From contig CAWIPO010000010.1 of assembly GCA_963838095.1 (NCBI GenBank), positions 1-64,000 on the forward strand: 64,000 nt of DNA. Direction: 5' to 3'. The DNA is from CAWCGU01 sp963838095. Lineage in GTDB: Bacteria > Actinomycetota > Thermoleophilia > Solirubrobacterales > 70-9. Positions 16,190-24,724 of the stretch are shown one piece after another (the first letter of the stretch is position 1; each line of letters starts with the position of its first letter). A program made the translations under genes and the position numbers. The notes beneath the pieces are model-generated. The model was not told the origin of the DNA, ran no database searches, and was given only the letters and a program-made list of their open reading frames with translations.

Positions 16190-16915
16190 CTAGTACTCGT
16201 CGTGGCGGCGGATCCAGAAGTCCGGGTCGTCCTTCTCGTCGCGTCCCTTCGATACCCGGTCGAGCAGGGGGTAGTAGGCGAGCATGATCTCGAGACCGCG
16301 GGAGTAGGTGGAGTAGGTGTGGTAGACGACGCCTTCTGAGAGCGCGAAGGCGCTCAGGGCCGGCGCCTCCGTCAGGTATCCCGCCGAGTCAGTCCCGCAC
16401 GCCTCGGCCAGCTGCGCGACAACCGGAGGCATGCCGCTTTCCGCGAGCGCCGCGGCCTGGTCGTCGGGCTGCGAGGCGCCGAAGTCGAAGTTGAAGTCGC
16501 TTCCCTCCGTCGATACCCACGGGAATCCCCAGCCCATCCGCTGCTTGTAGGCCTGCAGCCGCTGCAGCGGCGCGCGCGAAGCGCAGAGGAAGGTCACGTC
16601 GCGGGCGTTCAGGTGGGGGACCGCGCCGCTGTATGTGTCCGCCCCTGAGGAGCAGGTCGGGCAGCCGGCCTCGTACGCCGGGCCGAACATGAAGTGGTAC
16701 ATCAGCAGCTGCGAGCGGCCGTCGAAAAGCTCCGCCAGGGTCTTCGTCCCCTCGTCGGTCTCGAAGCTGTACTCCTTCGCGACCGGCATCCAAGGCAGCT
16801 CGCGTCGCTTGCGCGCCAGCTCGTCGCCGCGCCGGGTCAGCTCCTTCTCCTCCTTGAGCAGCTCGTCGCGGGCCTGCTGCCACTCCTCGCGCGTTCCTAC
16901 CTTGTGCTCGGTCAT
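16190..16915 (-). CDS. DUF899 thioredoxin-like protein
   Basis: 241 residues. The N-terminus (EWQQARDELLKEEKELTRRG then LARKRRELPW) and the thioredoxin-fold core (MYHFMFGPAYEAGCPTCSSG) match DUF899. The CPTC pair sits where thioredoxins carry CxxC, so a redox role is plausible; the family is not well characterised. The ending DFWIRRHDEY is typical. GAGGGA ribosome site before ATG 16915. Confidence 0.87.
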   Translation of the reverse strand: MTEHKVGTREEWQQARDELLKEEKELTRRGDELARKRRELPWMPVAKEYSFETDEGTKTLAELFDGRSQLLMYHFMFGPAYEAGCPTCSSGADTYSGAVPHLNARDVTFLCASRAPLQRLQAYKQRMGWGFPWVSTEGSDFNFDFGASQPDDQAAALAESGMPPVVAQLAEACGTDSAGYLTEAPALSAFALSEGVVYHTYSTYSRGLEIMLAYYPLLDRVSKGRDEKDDPDFWIRRHDEY

Positions 16916-16991
16916 CGCGTGTCCCTCACGGTATCGCTCGACAGCCTTCTCCGCCGGTTCGGGAACGCGGGCTAGGCCCTCCGCCGGCGAC

Positions 16992-17939
16992 TTACGCTGA
17001 GGGACCGGCGTGATCCGGCGGGCCTGTGCCCGCCTGGGCGCTCGAGCCAGGCGGTGGCCCGGGTGTCCCCGGCGTCCCAGGGGTGACTGGCGGGGTCGCG
17101 GCAGAGCCCGGCTGTTCCGTCGGCGCCGGGGCGGTGGGGCTCGGGGGCTGCGGAGCCGGCGCCGGTGCTGGGCTCGTGGGGGCAGGGGTGGGATCCGGCG
17201 TCTCAGAGGGAGGCGTTGCTGGGCTCGTGTCGCTGTCGGCGCCTGCTGGCGTCAAAGCTCCTGAGCCGTCAGGGCTGCTTGGCTGGCCGGCCGGCGGGGG
17301 CGCCGGGGGATTCGCGGGAGTAGGAGCCGGGACATCCTCAGGCGGATGGACCGACGCCGGCACCGTGGCGGGGCCGAGCGCCGCAATCTCCGTGGAGGCG
17401 GCGATCGAATCCCGCCGCTCCTGGTCTGGCGCCGCTTGCCGGTCGTCTTGACCGCGGTCGGTGGAGATTGGCTGCAGTTGGGAGGCTCCGACCGCAAGCA
17501 GAGCGAACCACGCCACGGTCAGCGCGGTGGCGCCGGCAAGCACATGTCCGCGCGAGGGGAGCGCCACCGAACCGGGCAGGGACGGCAACCCGTGCTGGCG
17601 CGCGCGGGACGCGAGGGCAGCCGCCTTGGCCGCCAGCAGCAGGAGACCGAGCAGCGCGATCGTGATCGCGATCGGCAACAGCGGCAGCACCATCAGCGAC
17701 CCCGGCGCTTGAACGCTCTCGAATCCCACCAGCGGCGCCAGCAGGTAGATCGCCTGCAGCGTCGCGTTGATCGCGACGATCATCGCCAGCGCGAGCGCGA
17801 ACTGGCGGCCGACCTCGATCCAGGCGGCGATGCTGCTCTCGCCCCTCGCGGTGCGAACCAGCTCCACCACCGGCGCCAGCAGCGCGGAGAGGAGAAAGAA
17901 GATTCCGCCGAGTCCGAGTCCTGGGAGTCCGGCCGACAT
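16992..17939 (-). CDS. Membrane protein with Pro/Thr-rich tail, partner of glycosyltransferase
   Basis: 315 residues. Four hydrophobic segments in the first 180 residues, then after a short basic stretch and another hydrophobic helix (LAGATALTVAWFALLAVG) a low-complexity Pro/Ala/Thr tail of about 130 residues that is probably outside the membrane, perhaps wall-spanning. ATG overlaps the glycosyltransferase stop (ATGA), so the two are translationally coupled and may form one membrane complex making or exporting a polysaccharide. No family recognised. Confidence 0.7.
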   Translation of the reverse strand: MSAGLPGLGLGGIFFLLSALLAPVVELVRTARGESSIAAWIEVGRQFALALAMIVAINATLQAIYLLAPLVGFESVQAPGSLMVLPLLPIAITIALLGLLLLAAKAAALASRARQHGLPSLPGSVALPSRGHVLAGATALTVAWFALLAVGASQLQPISTDRGQDDRQAAPDQERRDSIAASTEIAALGPATVPASVHPPEDVPAPTPANPPAPPPAGQPSSPDGSGALTPAGADSDTSPATPPSETPDPTPAPTSPAPAPAPQPPSPTAPAPTEQPGSAATPPVTPGTPGTPGPPPGSSAQAGTGPPDHAGPSA

Positions 17940-18976
17940 CAGTGGCCTTTCTCGTAGACGAGCAGCGGTCGGCGCAGCACGAACTCGCGCCACACCGCGC
18001 TGAGCATGAACACGCCGTTGACGAGCCGGAGGACGAAGAAGCTCGGAAAGCTCGCCAAAGCCCTGCCGATCTCGCGTCGCGAGATCGCCTGCCACAGCAC
18101 CGGCACCAGCACCACCGGCGCGTCGATCAGATAGGCGAGCAGCACAACCGGATCGATGAGGATCGCAAGCGCGGGCAGGACGATCAGATAGGCGATCGAG
18201 GCGAGCACGGCGTCCCAGAATGCGACGGCGACGATCGATCGCAGGTAGCCGAGATGAAGCACCGAGCGCCAGTGAAGGCGGACGTTCTGGATAAATCCGT
18301 GCGACCAGCGCCGAAGCTGTTTGCCCAGGAACTCGCGGTTGTGCGGCTCGATCGGGTAGCAGATCGCCTCGGGAACGAATCGCACCCTGTGGCGGGCGGC
18401 GTAGAGCGTCCACGTCAGGTCCATGTCCTCGGCCATCGTCCGCGTCGACCAGCCGCCCACCTCCCGCAACGTCGCGGTGCGGTAAATCGAGAAGCAGCCC
18501 GACGAAATCAGCGGCTTTCCGTAGTGGTCCTGGATCCGCTTGAAGAAGCTGAAGGCGAGCATGTACTCGATGTAGCGCCCGCGCTCCCAGACCGTGCGCA
18601 CGTGCCGCGGCAACACGAAGCCGCAAGCGGCGCCTACCTCGGGGTCCTCGAAGGCGCGGAGCAGAAGCTCGATCGCGTCCGGCGCCAGCGTGGTGTCGGC
18701 GTCGACCGCCATCACCAGCTCGGTGCGAACGCCCTCCAGCGCGAAGCTCTGCGCGCCCGCCTTCGAACCCGTGTTGGCCGGCGGCCGGACCACCGTCACC
18801 CCCAGCGCGGCGGCCACCTCAGCCGTCTCGTCGGTCGAGCAGTCGTCGACGACGATGATCTCGGCCGGAGGCGCGGTCTGGCTCTGTAGCGAGCGAACGG
18901 TATCGGCGACGCTCCCTGCCTCGTTGTAAGCAGGAACGATCACGGTCAGTTCGTTGTTGAGCTGATCCGGTGACAT
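17939..18976 (-). CDS. Family 2 glycosyltransferase, membrane-bound
   Basis: About 345 residues. GT-A domain: VIVPAYNEAGSVADTV, DDCSTDET, the DxD-type AVDADTTL, and the late QLRRWSHGF motif (QxxRW) of processive enzymes such as chitin, hyaluronan or PNAG synthases. Followed by four to five C-terminal membrane segments. ATG 18976 is preferred over ATG 18994 because GAGGGGGG lies six bases before it. Coupled with the membrane protein downstream. The polymer made is unknown. Confidence 0.88.
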   Translation of the reverse strand: MSPDQLNNELTVIVPAYNEAGSVADTVRSLQSQTAPPAEIIVVDDCSTDETAEVAAALGVTVVRPPANTGSKAGAQSFALEGVRTELVMAVDADTTLAPDAIELLLRAFEDPEVGAACGFVLPRHVRTVWERGRYIEYMLAFSFFKRIQDHYGKPLISSGCFSIYRTATLREVGGWSTRTMAEDMDLTWTLYAARHRVRFVPEAICYPIEPHNREFLGKQLRRWSHGFIQNVRLHWRSVLHLGYLRSIVAVAFWDAVLASIAYLIVLPALAILIDPVVLLAYLIDAPVVLVPVLWQAISRREIGRALASFPSFFVLRLVNGVFMLSAVWREFVLRRPLLVYEKGH

Positions 18977-19080
18977 CAAGGCCCCCCTCGTCATTCTAGA
19001 ACGCGTCCGACGCCTTCGTGTCAGGCGCTATCCGGGCCCAAGTGCGGCCGCTATGGCCGAAAACGGGTCGCACCCACGCC

Positions 19081-19086
19081 TATACT
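19081..19086 (+). promoter_or_regulatory. -10 box TATACT before glycerophosphodiesterase gene
   Basis: A consensus-like TATACT lies four bases before ATG 19091 and seven before GTG 19094; the spacing used elsewhere in the window favours a leaderless start at GTG 19094. Confidence 0.5.
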
Positions 19087-19090
19087 CGCC

Positions 19091-20101
19091 ATGGTGCGAG
19101 GCTGGGTCGCAGCGATTTCGGCAACCCTGGTGGTGGCGTGCGCGTTCGCACCGGCAGGCGCGGCCGCACAGGGTAACAACCCGTGGCTCGAGCGCCGGGT
19201 GATCGACCTCGCTCATCAGGGGGGCGAGTGGGAGGCGCCGTCGAACACGATGTACGCGTTCAAGCGCGCGATTCGCCTCGGCGCGGACATGCTGGAGCTG
19301 GACATCCACGCGACGGCCGACGGCCGGCTCGCGGTCATCCACGACGCGACGGTCGACCGGACGACCGACGGCTCCGGCCTCGTCAGCGAGACGACCTGGA
19401 GCGACCTGAAGCCGCTCGACGCCGCGCACAACTTCGTCCCGGGGGAGAACGCCGTCTCCGACCGGCCGGCATCCGAGTATCCGCTTCGCGGCGTACGGAC
19501 CGGGGAGCGCCCCGTACCCGGCAAGCGCGGTCTCTACAAACGGCGGGACTTCCGCATCCCGAACCTCGGCGAGGTCTTCAACCGCTTTCCGGACATCCCG
19601 ATCAACATCGAGATCAAGGGCGACGCCGACGACGATGTCGAATCCTTCCTGCGCAATGCCGAGATCCTCGCCGAGTTCATGAACGCGCGGCCCGAGCGCG
19701 CCGACGACGTGATCGTCGTCTCCTTCAACGACGCGGCGGTGATGCGCTTTCACGAGCTCGCCCCGGCCGTGGGGACGTCCCCCGGACTTGCCACCCTCGC
19801 CAGCTACTTCACCACCGGCGTGGCGCCGGCCGGCGACTACGACGCGATCCAGATCCCCGTCTATTTCCAGGGCATCCGAGTGGCGACGGCCGACTTCATC
19901 GCCCAGGCCCACGCCGACGGCTTCGCCGTCCACATCTGGCCCGACCACGATGAGGAGAACGCCGCCCTCTACGAGGAGCTGCATTCACTGTGCGTCGACG
20001 GGATCATGACCGCCTACCCGCGCCTGTACGAGCGCTACCTGACGGAAGAGAACGTGTTCGGGCCGGGCCGTGAGAACGGCCTCGATCCCTGCGCGGCGTA
20101 G
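19091..20101 (+). CDS. Secreted glycerophosphodiester phosphodiesterase
   Basis: 336 residues with a signal peptide ending near AAAQG. GDPD signatures: LAHQGG (normally HRG; here HQGG) with catalytic His, LELDIHATADG with metal-binding Glu and Asp, and VIHDATVDRTTDGSG with the second catalytic His, followed by INIEIKGDAD. The enzyme cleaves deacylated phospholipids to glycerol 3-phosphate and alcohol outside the membrane. The Gln in HQGG replaces the usual Arg and is worth noting, though such variants exist. Confidence 0.87.
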   Translation: MVRGWVAAISATLVVACAFAPAGAAAQGNNPWLERRVIDLAHQGGEWEAPSNTMYAFKRAIRLGADMLELDIHATADGRLAVIHDATVDRTTDGSGLVSETTWSDLKPLDAAHNFVPGENAVSDRPASEYPLRGVRTGERPVPGKRGLYKRRDFRIPNLGEVFNRFPDIPINIEIKGDADDDVESFLRNAEILAEFMNARPERADDVIVVSFNDAAVMRFHELAPAVGTSPGLATLASYFTTGVAPAGDYDAIQIPVYFQGIRVATADFIAQAHADGFAVHIWPDHDEENAALYEELHSLCVDGIMTAYPRLYERYLTEENVFGPGRENGLDPCAA

Positions 20102-20111
20102 GTGACGGGCG

Positions 20112-20591
20112 CTACTCGGGGGCGGGAGCCGGCGGCTCCACTCCCAGCGTCGCGGCGATCTCGGCGAGCCGCGCCTGCTCGGCGTCGCTGACCTTCTCGC
20201 CGCCGATGCCGAGGAATCCGCCCTCCTTGTTGGCCTCGGCGACGCGCTGGGCGAGGGTGATCACGAACTGCTTGTAGGTCTCGACCTCCTCAGGGGTCGC
20301 TTTCTCCTCCAGCAGCGCGACCGCCTGACCCAGTTGCTCGAGGCCCTTGGTGTGCAGCTCTTCGCGTGAGCCGAAGCGCTTGCGGTCGACCTCCGGCTTC
20401 TCGGCGACGATCGCGTCCAGCAGCTCGCTGTCGCCGTGGGTCTGGCGGGCCTCGACCCACGACTTCGCCATCGAGAAGCTCTCGCTGATCGACCCGCCTC
20501 GTTGGGCGGTCGCCAGGATGAATCCGGCCAGCATCGGCGCGTCGCTGACCAGATCCCACTCCTCGGCGCTGAACTCGGCCTTGCTCGTCAT
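20112..20591 (-). CDS. Conserved hypothetical, all-helical, possibly TerB-like
   Basis: 159 residues without signal peptide or membrane segment: FSAEEWDLVSDAPMLAGFIL at the start, predicted helices, then ANKEGGFLGIGGEKVSDAEQ and a Pro-rich tail. The pattern 'AEEW..V..AP..AG' plus 'GGFLG.GG..VSd.E' is widespread in bacteria in uncharacterised proteins with a helical fold. No catalytic residues recognised. Downstream of the acyltransferase on the same strand, 39 bases apart. Confidence 0.7.
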   Translation of the reverse strand: MTSKAEFSAEEWDLVSDAPMLAGFILATAQRGGSISESFSMAKSWVEARQTHGDSELLDAIVAEKPEVDRKRFGSREELHTKGLEQLGQAVALLEEKATPEEVETYKQFVITLAQRVAEANKEGGFLGIGGEKVSDAEQARLAEIAATLGVEPPAPAPE

Positions 20592-20630
20592 CCCTGGGAG
20601 CCTATCTTCGTGCCAGTCCGGGCGGGCGTA

Positions 20631-21524
20631 TCAGCCGACCACCGGCACAGAGCGCTCGTCGTCGAGCCGGTCGAGTGCCGCCTGCATCTCGCCGGTCACC
20701 TGTTCGTAGATCTGCTCGCGGTCGGTGCTCGAGCCGGGATGCCCAGAGGCCCGCAGCGGCGGCAGAACCTCGACGGTGATCTTTGCCGGCAGCGGAATCC
20801 GGCCCGGCAGGTCGAGCAGGTTGACGCCCAGCGGGGGGCCGAGCGAAACCGGCAGCACCTTCACGCGCAGGCGATCGAGTCGCAGGGCTCGCGCGAGCGA
20901 TTCGCCGCGGGTGAGGAACAACGCCGTTTCCTGTCCACCGATCGAAACGACCGGGACGATCGGCACGCCCTCCGACAGCGCCAGCTTCACGAAGCCATTG
21001 CGGCCACCGAAGTCGATCTCGGAGGATTGCCACGTGGGGCGGAAGGTTTCGTAGTCGCCGCCCGGATAGACGAGCACGGGGGCGCCGCGCTCAAACCCGC
21101 GATGGGCGTTCTCGTGCGATGCCGCCAAGGTGCCGTAGCGACGCAGCAGGCCGCCGACCGGGGAGCGGACCGCGAGATCGTGGGCGAGCTGGTGGAAGCG
21201 GCGCCGGGGACCGAAGCGGGCGTAGAACTCGATCCCGAACACGAACGTGTCTGCGATGTAGAGCCCGCCGGAGTGGTTGCCGACGAGGAGCGACGGGCCG
21301 TCGGCCGGGATGTTCTCGAGCCCGCGGACCTCGCCGCGGAAATAGTTGCTGAACAGGCCCCGCATCAGCGGCAGCGTCCGCTCGATGTACTCCGGGTCCC
21401 ACTCGTCCGGATCCCCACCCGCTCGCAGACCGCGGGGGAGGTGGACGAGGTCGTCGGCGAGCGCGGCGCCCATCGTCCGGGCGCCGGCAATCGTGCCAGC
21501 TACGGCTTTCGTCGGTGAAAACAT
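20631..21524 (-). CDS. Lysophospholipid/acylglycerol acyltransferase family protein
   Basis: About 297 residues. LPLAT block I is the variant VGNHSGGLYIADTF, as in mycobacterial and DGAT-like members; block III corresponds to LVYPGGDYETFRP; block IV region is VPIVPVVSIGGQE. It would move an acyl group from acyl-CoA or ACP to a (lyso)glycerolipid at the membrane. ATG 21524 is used; ATG 21473 is an alternative. The open frame upstream is only antisense to the oxidase gene. Divergent from the GlcD-type gene at 21624. Confidence 0.83.
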   Translation of the reverse strand: MFSPTKAVAGTIAGARTMGAALADDLVHLPRGLRAGGDPDEWDPEYIERTLPLMRGLFSNYFRGEVRGLENIPADGPSLLVGNHSGGLYIADTFVFGIEFYARFGPRRRFHQLAHDLAVRSPVGGLLRRYGTLAASHENAHRGFERGAPVLVYPGGDYETFRPTWQSSEIDFGGRNGFVKLALSEGVPIVPVVSIGGQETALFLTRGESLARALRLDRLRVKVLPVSLGPPLGVNLLDLPGRIPLPAKITVEVLPPLRASGHPGSSTDREQIYEQVTGEMQAALDRLDDERSVPVVG

Positions 21525-21623
21525 GGTCGAAGGCGCCTCGGCCGTGCAGACGCACGGGCTCCGAGAGGCGCCGTTCCAGCAGTTACCCGGCGAGCCGCTG
21601 GTTACGCATAATGCGGCGCGGTG

Positions 21624-23006
21624 ATGCTCGAGCTCAGCGCCGACGCCGTTCAGAGGGACCTGGCGGCGCTGCTCGGGCCCGATGCCGTCCTTCCGCCGTC
21701 GACTCCGTACCTGATCGACGCCACCGAGCATCGCGGGATCAAAGGCAGCGCCGTCGCCGTCGCGCTGCCCTCGAGCGCCGAGCAGGTGGCGGAGGTCGTC
21801 GCCTACTGCTACGAGCGCGAGCTGGCGATCGTGCCGCGCGGCGGCGGCACCGGGTTCGCGGCCGGCGCCGTCCCGACCGAGGGCGGTGTCGTCCTCAGCC
21901 TCGAGCGGATGACCGCGGTGCGCTCGTTCGACCCGGGGCTGTGGCGGATGCAGGTCGAGGCCGGGGTGCTGACGGCGACCGTGCGCCGGCTGGCGCGCGA
22001 GAACGGGCTTCTGTTCCCGCCCGACCCGGGCGCCGCCGAGCAGTCGCAGATCGGCGGCAACATCGCCACCAACGCCGGCGGGCCGCACGCGTTCAAGTAC
22101 GGGGTCACGGGTCGCTGGGTGACCGGGCTGGAGGCGGTGGTCGCGCCGGGCCGGGTGATCGAGGTCGGCGGGTCGATCCGAAAGGACGTCGCCGGCTACG
22201 ACCTTCGCGCGCTGCTGATCGGCTCGGAGGGGACGCTGGGAGTGATCACCGCCGCGTGGCTGGAGCTGCTGCCGGCGCCGGAGGCAGTGCTGCCGGTGGT
22301 CGGCCTCTACGCCGGCGCGGAGGCCGGGTGCGCGGCGATCGAGCGCGTGCTCGCCGCGGGGCTGGTGCCGGCGGCGCTGGAGTACCTGGATGCGGGAGCG
22401 CTGGAGGCGGCCGGTGGCTCGTTCCCCGGCGGCGTCCCGGCCGAGGCCGGGTTCATGGTGATCGCCGAGCTCGACGGCGGCGCCGCGGAGGTCGCGCGGC
22501 TTCAGGGCGAGATCACCGATGCGCTCGGCGACGGCGCGCTCGAGGTGCGCCCGGCGGCAGAGCGCCCGCAGGCCGAGGCGCTTTGGCGCTGGCGCGACGG
22601 CGTCTCGATCGCGGTCGAGGCGCGGCGCGGCGGCAAGGTGAGCGAGGACATCGTCGTCCCGCTCGACCGGCTCCGCGAGGCGATCGCCGAGACGGTGGCG
22701 ATCGGCGCCCGGCACGAGCTCGAGGCCTGTAGCTGGGGACACGCCGGCGACGGCAACCTGCACTCGACCTTCCTCGTCGACCCCGGCGACTCCGCTCAGC
22801 TCTCGCGCGCGCGCGAGGCCTCGGAGGAGCTGTTCGAGCTCGCGGTCAGGCTCGGCGGCTCGATCTCTGGCGAGCACGGCGTCGGCTGGGTGAAGCGCGG
22901 GCAGCTCGCCCGCCAGTGGTCACCGGCGGCGCTCGAGCTGCACGCCGAGGTCAAGCGCGCCTTCGACCCGAAGGGGCTGATGAACCCGGGGAAGAAGGTC
23001 GCTTAG
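21624..23006 (+). CDS. FAD-linked oxidase, GlcD/D-lactate dehydrogenase type
   Basis: About 460 residues. FAD-binding PCMH domain with PRGGGTGFAAGA and IGGNIATNAGG, and a C-terminal domain with the metal site GHAGDGNLHSTF and the end GSISGEHGVGWVK plus DPKGLMNPGKK. Such enzymes oxidise D-2-hydroxy acids (glycolate, D-lactate). No GlcE/GlcF partner lies next to it. GTG 21621 and ATG 21624 are adjacent starts; a CATAAT box lies eight bases before the GTG. Confidence 0.9.
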   Translation: MLELSADAVQRDLAALLGPDAVLPPSTPYLIDATEHRGIKGSAVAVALPSSAEQVAEVVAYCYERELAIVPRGGGTGFAAGAVPTEGGVVLSLERMTAVRSFDPGLWRMQVEAGVLTATVRRLARENGLLFPPDPGAAEQSQIGGNIATNAGGPHAFKYGVTGRWVTGLEAVVAPGRVIEVGGSIRKDVAGYDLRALLIGSEGTLGVITAAWLELLPAPEAVLPVVGLYAGAEAGCAAIERVLAAGLVPAALEYLDAGALEAAGGSFPGGVPAEAGFMVIAELDGGAAEVARLQGEITDALGDGALEVRPAAERPQAEALWRWRDGVSIAVEARRGGKVSEDIVVPLDRLREAIAETVAIGARHELEACSWGHAGDGNLHSTFLVDPGDSAQLSRAREASEELFELAVRLGGSISGEHGVGWVKRGQLARQWSPAALELHAEVKRAFDPKGLMNPGKKVA

Positions 23007-23009
23007 CGT

Positions 23010-23585
23010 TCAGAGGCCGAGGCCGCGGACGCCGGGCTCGTCCCAGCCCAGGTGGTGGGCGAGCTCGTGGCGGACCGTGCGCTCGACCTGCGCCCGCAGC
23101 AGCCCGGGGTCGTGGCCGAAGTCGCGCTCGAGCGTGTCCTGGTAGATGACGATCCGGTCCGGGTAGATGTCGCGGGCGACGGTGCCGCCGATGTAGTGAC
23201 CGTAGGCGTGGTGCTCGTGGCCGCGGTGGGAGACGACCACCGGCGTGCGCTCGACGAGCTCGCGGAACTCCTCCGGGAGGTCGTCGATGGCCTGAACCAC
23301 CAGCTCGTCGAACTCGCTCGGCGGCCGGTCGGGGGCAGGAAGCGCGGCGAGGGCGTCGCTGCGGTCCTCCAAGCGCTGGAACTCCTGCTCCGGCATCTCC
23401 TCGCGGCCGATCAGCGCCACGACCGCCCAGGCAGTGACGAGCGCGACTGCGACGGCGACGGCAACCAGCACCAGCAGGTCGCCCAACCCTCCGAGCGACG
23501 GCGGGTTCAGGACCAGCAGCAGGACGCCGGCGAGGAAGGCGATGAAGGCCGCCGCTCGCAGCGGTGGGCCGACGATGTCCCTCAT
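23010..23585 (-). CDS. Zincin-like metallopeptidase with N-terminal membrane anchor
   Basis: 191 residues. Two hydrophobic segments at residues 10-55, then a Zincin_1/MMP-like domain: EFDELVVQAIDDLPEEF, YPDRIVIYQDTLERDF and RTVRHELAHHLGWDE, where HELAHH gives the HExxH zinc site and a downstream Asp. Most relatives are soluble and short, so the membrane anchor is unusual. Substrate unknown. Convergent with the oxidase gene. Confidence 0.82.
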   Translation of the reverse strand: MRDIVGPPLRAAAFIAFLAGVLLLVLNPPSLGGLGDLLVLVAVAVAVALVTAWAVVALIGREEMPEQEFQRLEDRSDALAALPAPDRPPSEFDELVVQAIDDLPEEFRELVERTPVVVSHRGHEHHAYGHYIGGTVARDIYPDRIVIYQDTLERDFGHDPGLLRAQVERTVRHELAHHLGWDEPGVRGLGL

Positions 23586-23595
23586 CCGATGCAGG

Positions 23596-24378
23596 TTAGC
23601 CTGGCGCCACGTCGCGCCTGGCGGGGGCGAAGCTCGCCCAGATCGCGGAGTGGTCGCTGAGCCCGTCGGTGCGAAACGAGTGGATGTAGTCGCAGGCGGT
23701 CGGATTCAGCCGCCGCGACGCGAAGACGTGGTCGAGGCGCACCCCGCGGCCCGACTGCTCATGGATCCAGGAGTACTCCTTGCGCTTCCAGCCGTTCAGC
23801 TCGCGGAAGAGATCGGGGAGATCGAACGGCTTCAGCCCAACGATCACCGATCGCTCGGCGGCGTCGAAGAGCTCCCAGTTGTCGGGATGGCGGTCGGCGA
23901 AAGTCAGCGTCTCGCCGTCGTCGGTCTCCAGCATCGGCGAGTTGAAGTCGCCGCAGAGGATGCGCGGTAGCTCTGAATCGTTCGCGAGTGCCGCGTGTAT
24001 CGCCTCGAACGTCTCGACCTTGATCAGGCCGTAGGCGTTCGCCGACGGCACGTGCGCGGCATGGAGCTCGAAGTCGCCCATGGGATGTTCGACCCTCACC
24101 GAGAGAAACCGCTCCGGTTGCGGCATTGCCACGGGCTGCATCGGCGCGATCGGCCAACGCGATGCGATCAGGACGGCGTTGGCGCGGCCATCGAGCCGGG
24201 CGGTGGTCTCCTCGGCGTGCTCGATCCCGTGCTCGGCGAGAACCGATCGCCAGATGTCGATTGCGGCGGGGCGAATTTCCTGCAGCCCGACGAGATCCGG
24301 TTCCTCTCGCATCAGCGCCGTGGCTTGCTCGCGGGCGCCCTTGGTCCGCCCGGCCACGTTCCACGAGACCAGCTTCAC
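23596..24378 (-). CDS. Endonuclease/exonuclease/phosphatase (EEP) family protein
   Basis: 260 residues with the EEP order of motifs: KLVSWNVAGRTKG, DLVGLQEIRP (metal Glu), LCGDFNSPM, RLDHVFASRRL and GLSDHSAIWA (catalytic His). Resembles exonuclease III/AP endonuclease relatives but without clear DNA-specific insertions; it might also be a phosphodiesterase on small molecules. Two bases upstream of the YrhK-like gene stop. Confidence 0.87.
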   Translation of the reverse strand: MKLVSWNVAGRTKGAREQATALMREEPDLVGLQEIRPAAIDIWRSVLAEHGIEHAEETTARLDGRANAVLIASRWPIAPMQPVAMPQPERFLSVRVEHPMGDFELHAAHVPSANAYGLIKVETFEAIHAALANDSELPRILCGDFNSPMLETDDGETLTFADRHPDNWELFDAAERSVIVGLKPFDLPDLFRELNGWKRKEYSWIHEQSGRGVRLDHVFASRRLNPTACDYIHSFRTDGLSDHSAIWASFAPARRDVAPG

Positions 24379-24379
24379 G

Positions 24380-24724
24380 TCAAGTCGCTTCGGCCGTGCC
24401 GGTGGCGGGATCCCGCGCGACGAGCAGGTACGAGGCGTAGAAGAAGCAGAGCGCCCCGACCAGCGTTCCGCCGCGGGCGAGGCTGGCGTCCAGCTGCGCG
24501 CTCGTCTGCGCGACCCAAATCCCGGCGACCGCGGAGATGCCGAAGAAGATCGACCCGACCAGGTTCAGGCGCGCGATCCGGCGCGCCACTGCGGCCGACA
24601 CTGAGGACGAGCCGGGCAGCGACGCGAGCGCGAAGCACGCCGAGCCGATCATGAACAGGATCCCGATCCGCCGGGTGGAGGGCTCGTGGGTGCGGTGCGC
24701 GCGGAGCGCGCCGGCGACGCTCAC
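24380..24724 (-). CDS. Small YrhK-like membrane protein
   Basis: 114 residues from GTG 24724, which overlaps the upstream stop (GTGA). Three or four hydrophobic segments; RRIGILFMIGSACFALASLP followed by LNLVGSIFFGISAVAG fits the YrhK-like pattern of paired helices with a GS(A/I)xF motif. Role unknown. Translational coupling puts it with the hydrolase-VOC fusion. Confidence 0.65.
   Translation of the reverse strand: MSVAGALRAHRTHEPSTRRIGILFMIGSACFALASLPGSSSVSAAVARRIARLNLVGSIFFGISAVAGIWVAQTSAQLDASLARGGTLVGALCFFYASYLLVARDPATGTAEAT

Noticed and set aside
18976..19090. tRNA or small RNA gene in the gap before the glycerophosphodiesterase gene
   Set aside because: No cloverleaf or CCA-type end; only a promoter-like TATACT was found.
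20631..22877. A 748-codon open frame on the minus strand extending the acyltransferase
   Set aside because: The part beyond 21524 is antisense to the well-supported GlcD-type oxidase and has the Arg/Asp/His-rich composition of a shadow frame.
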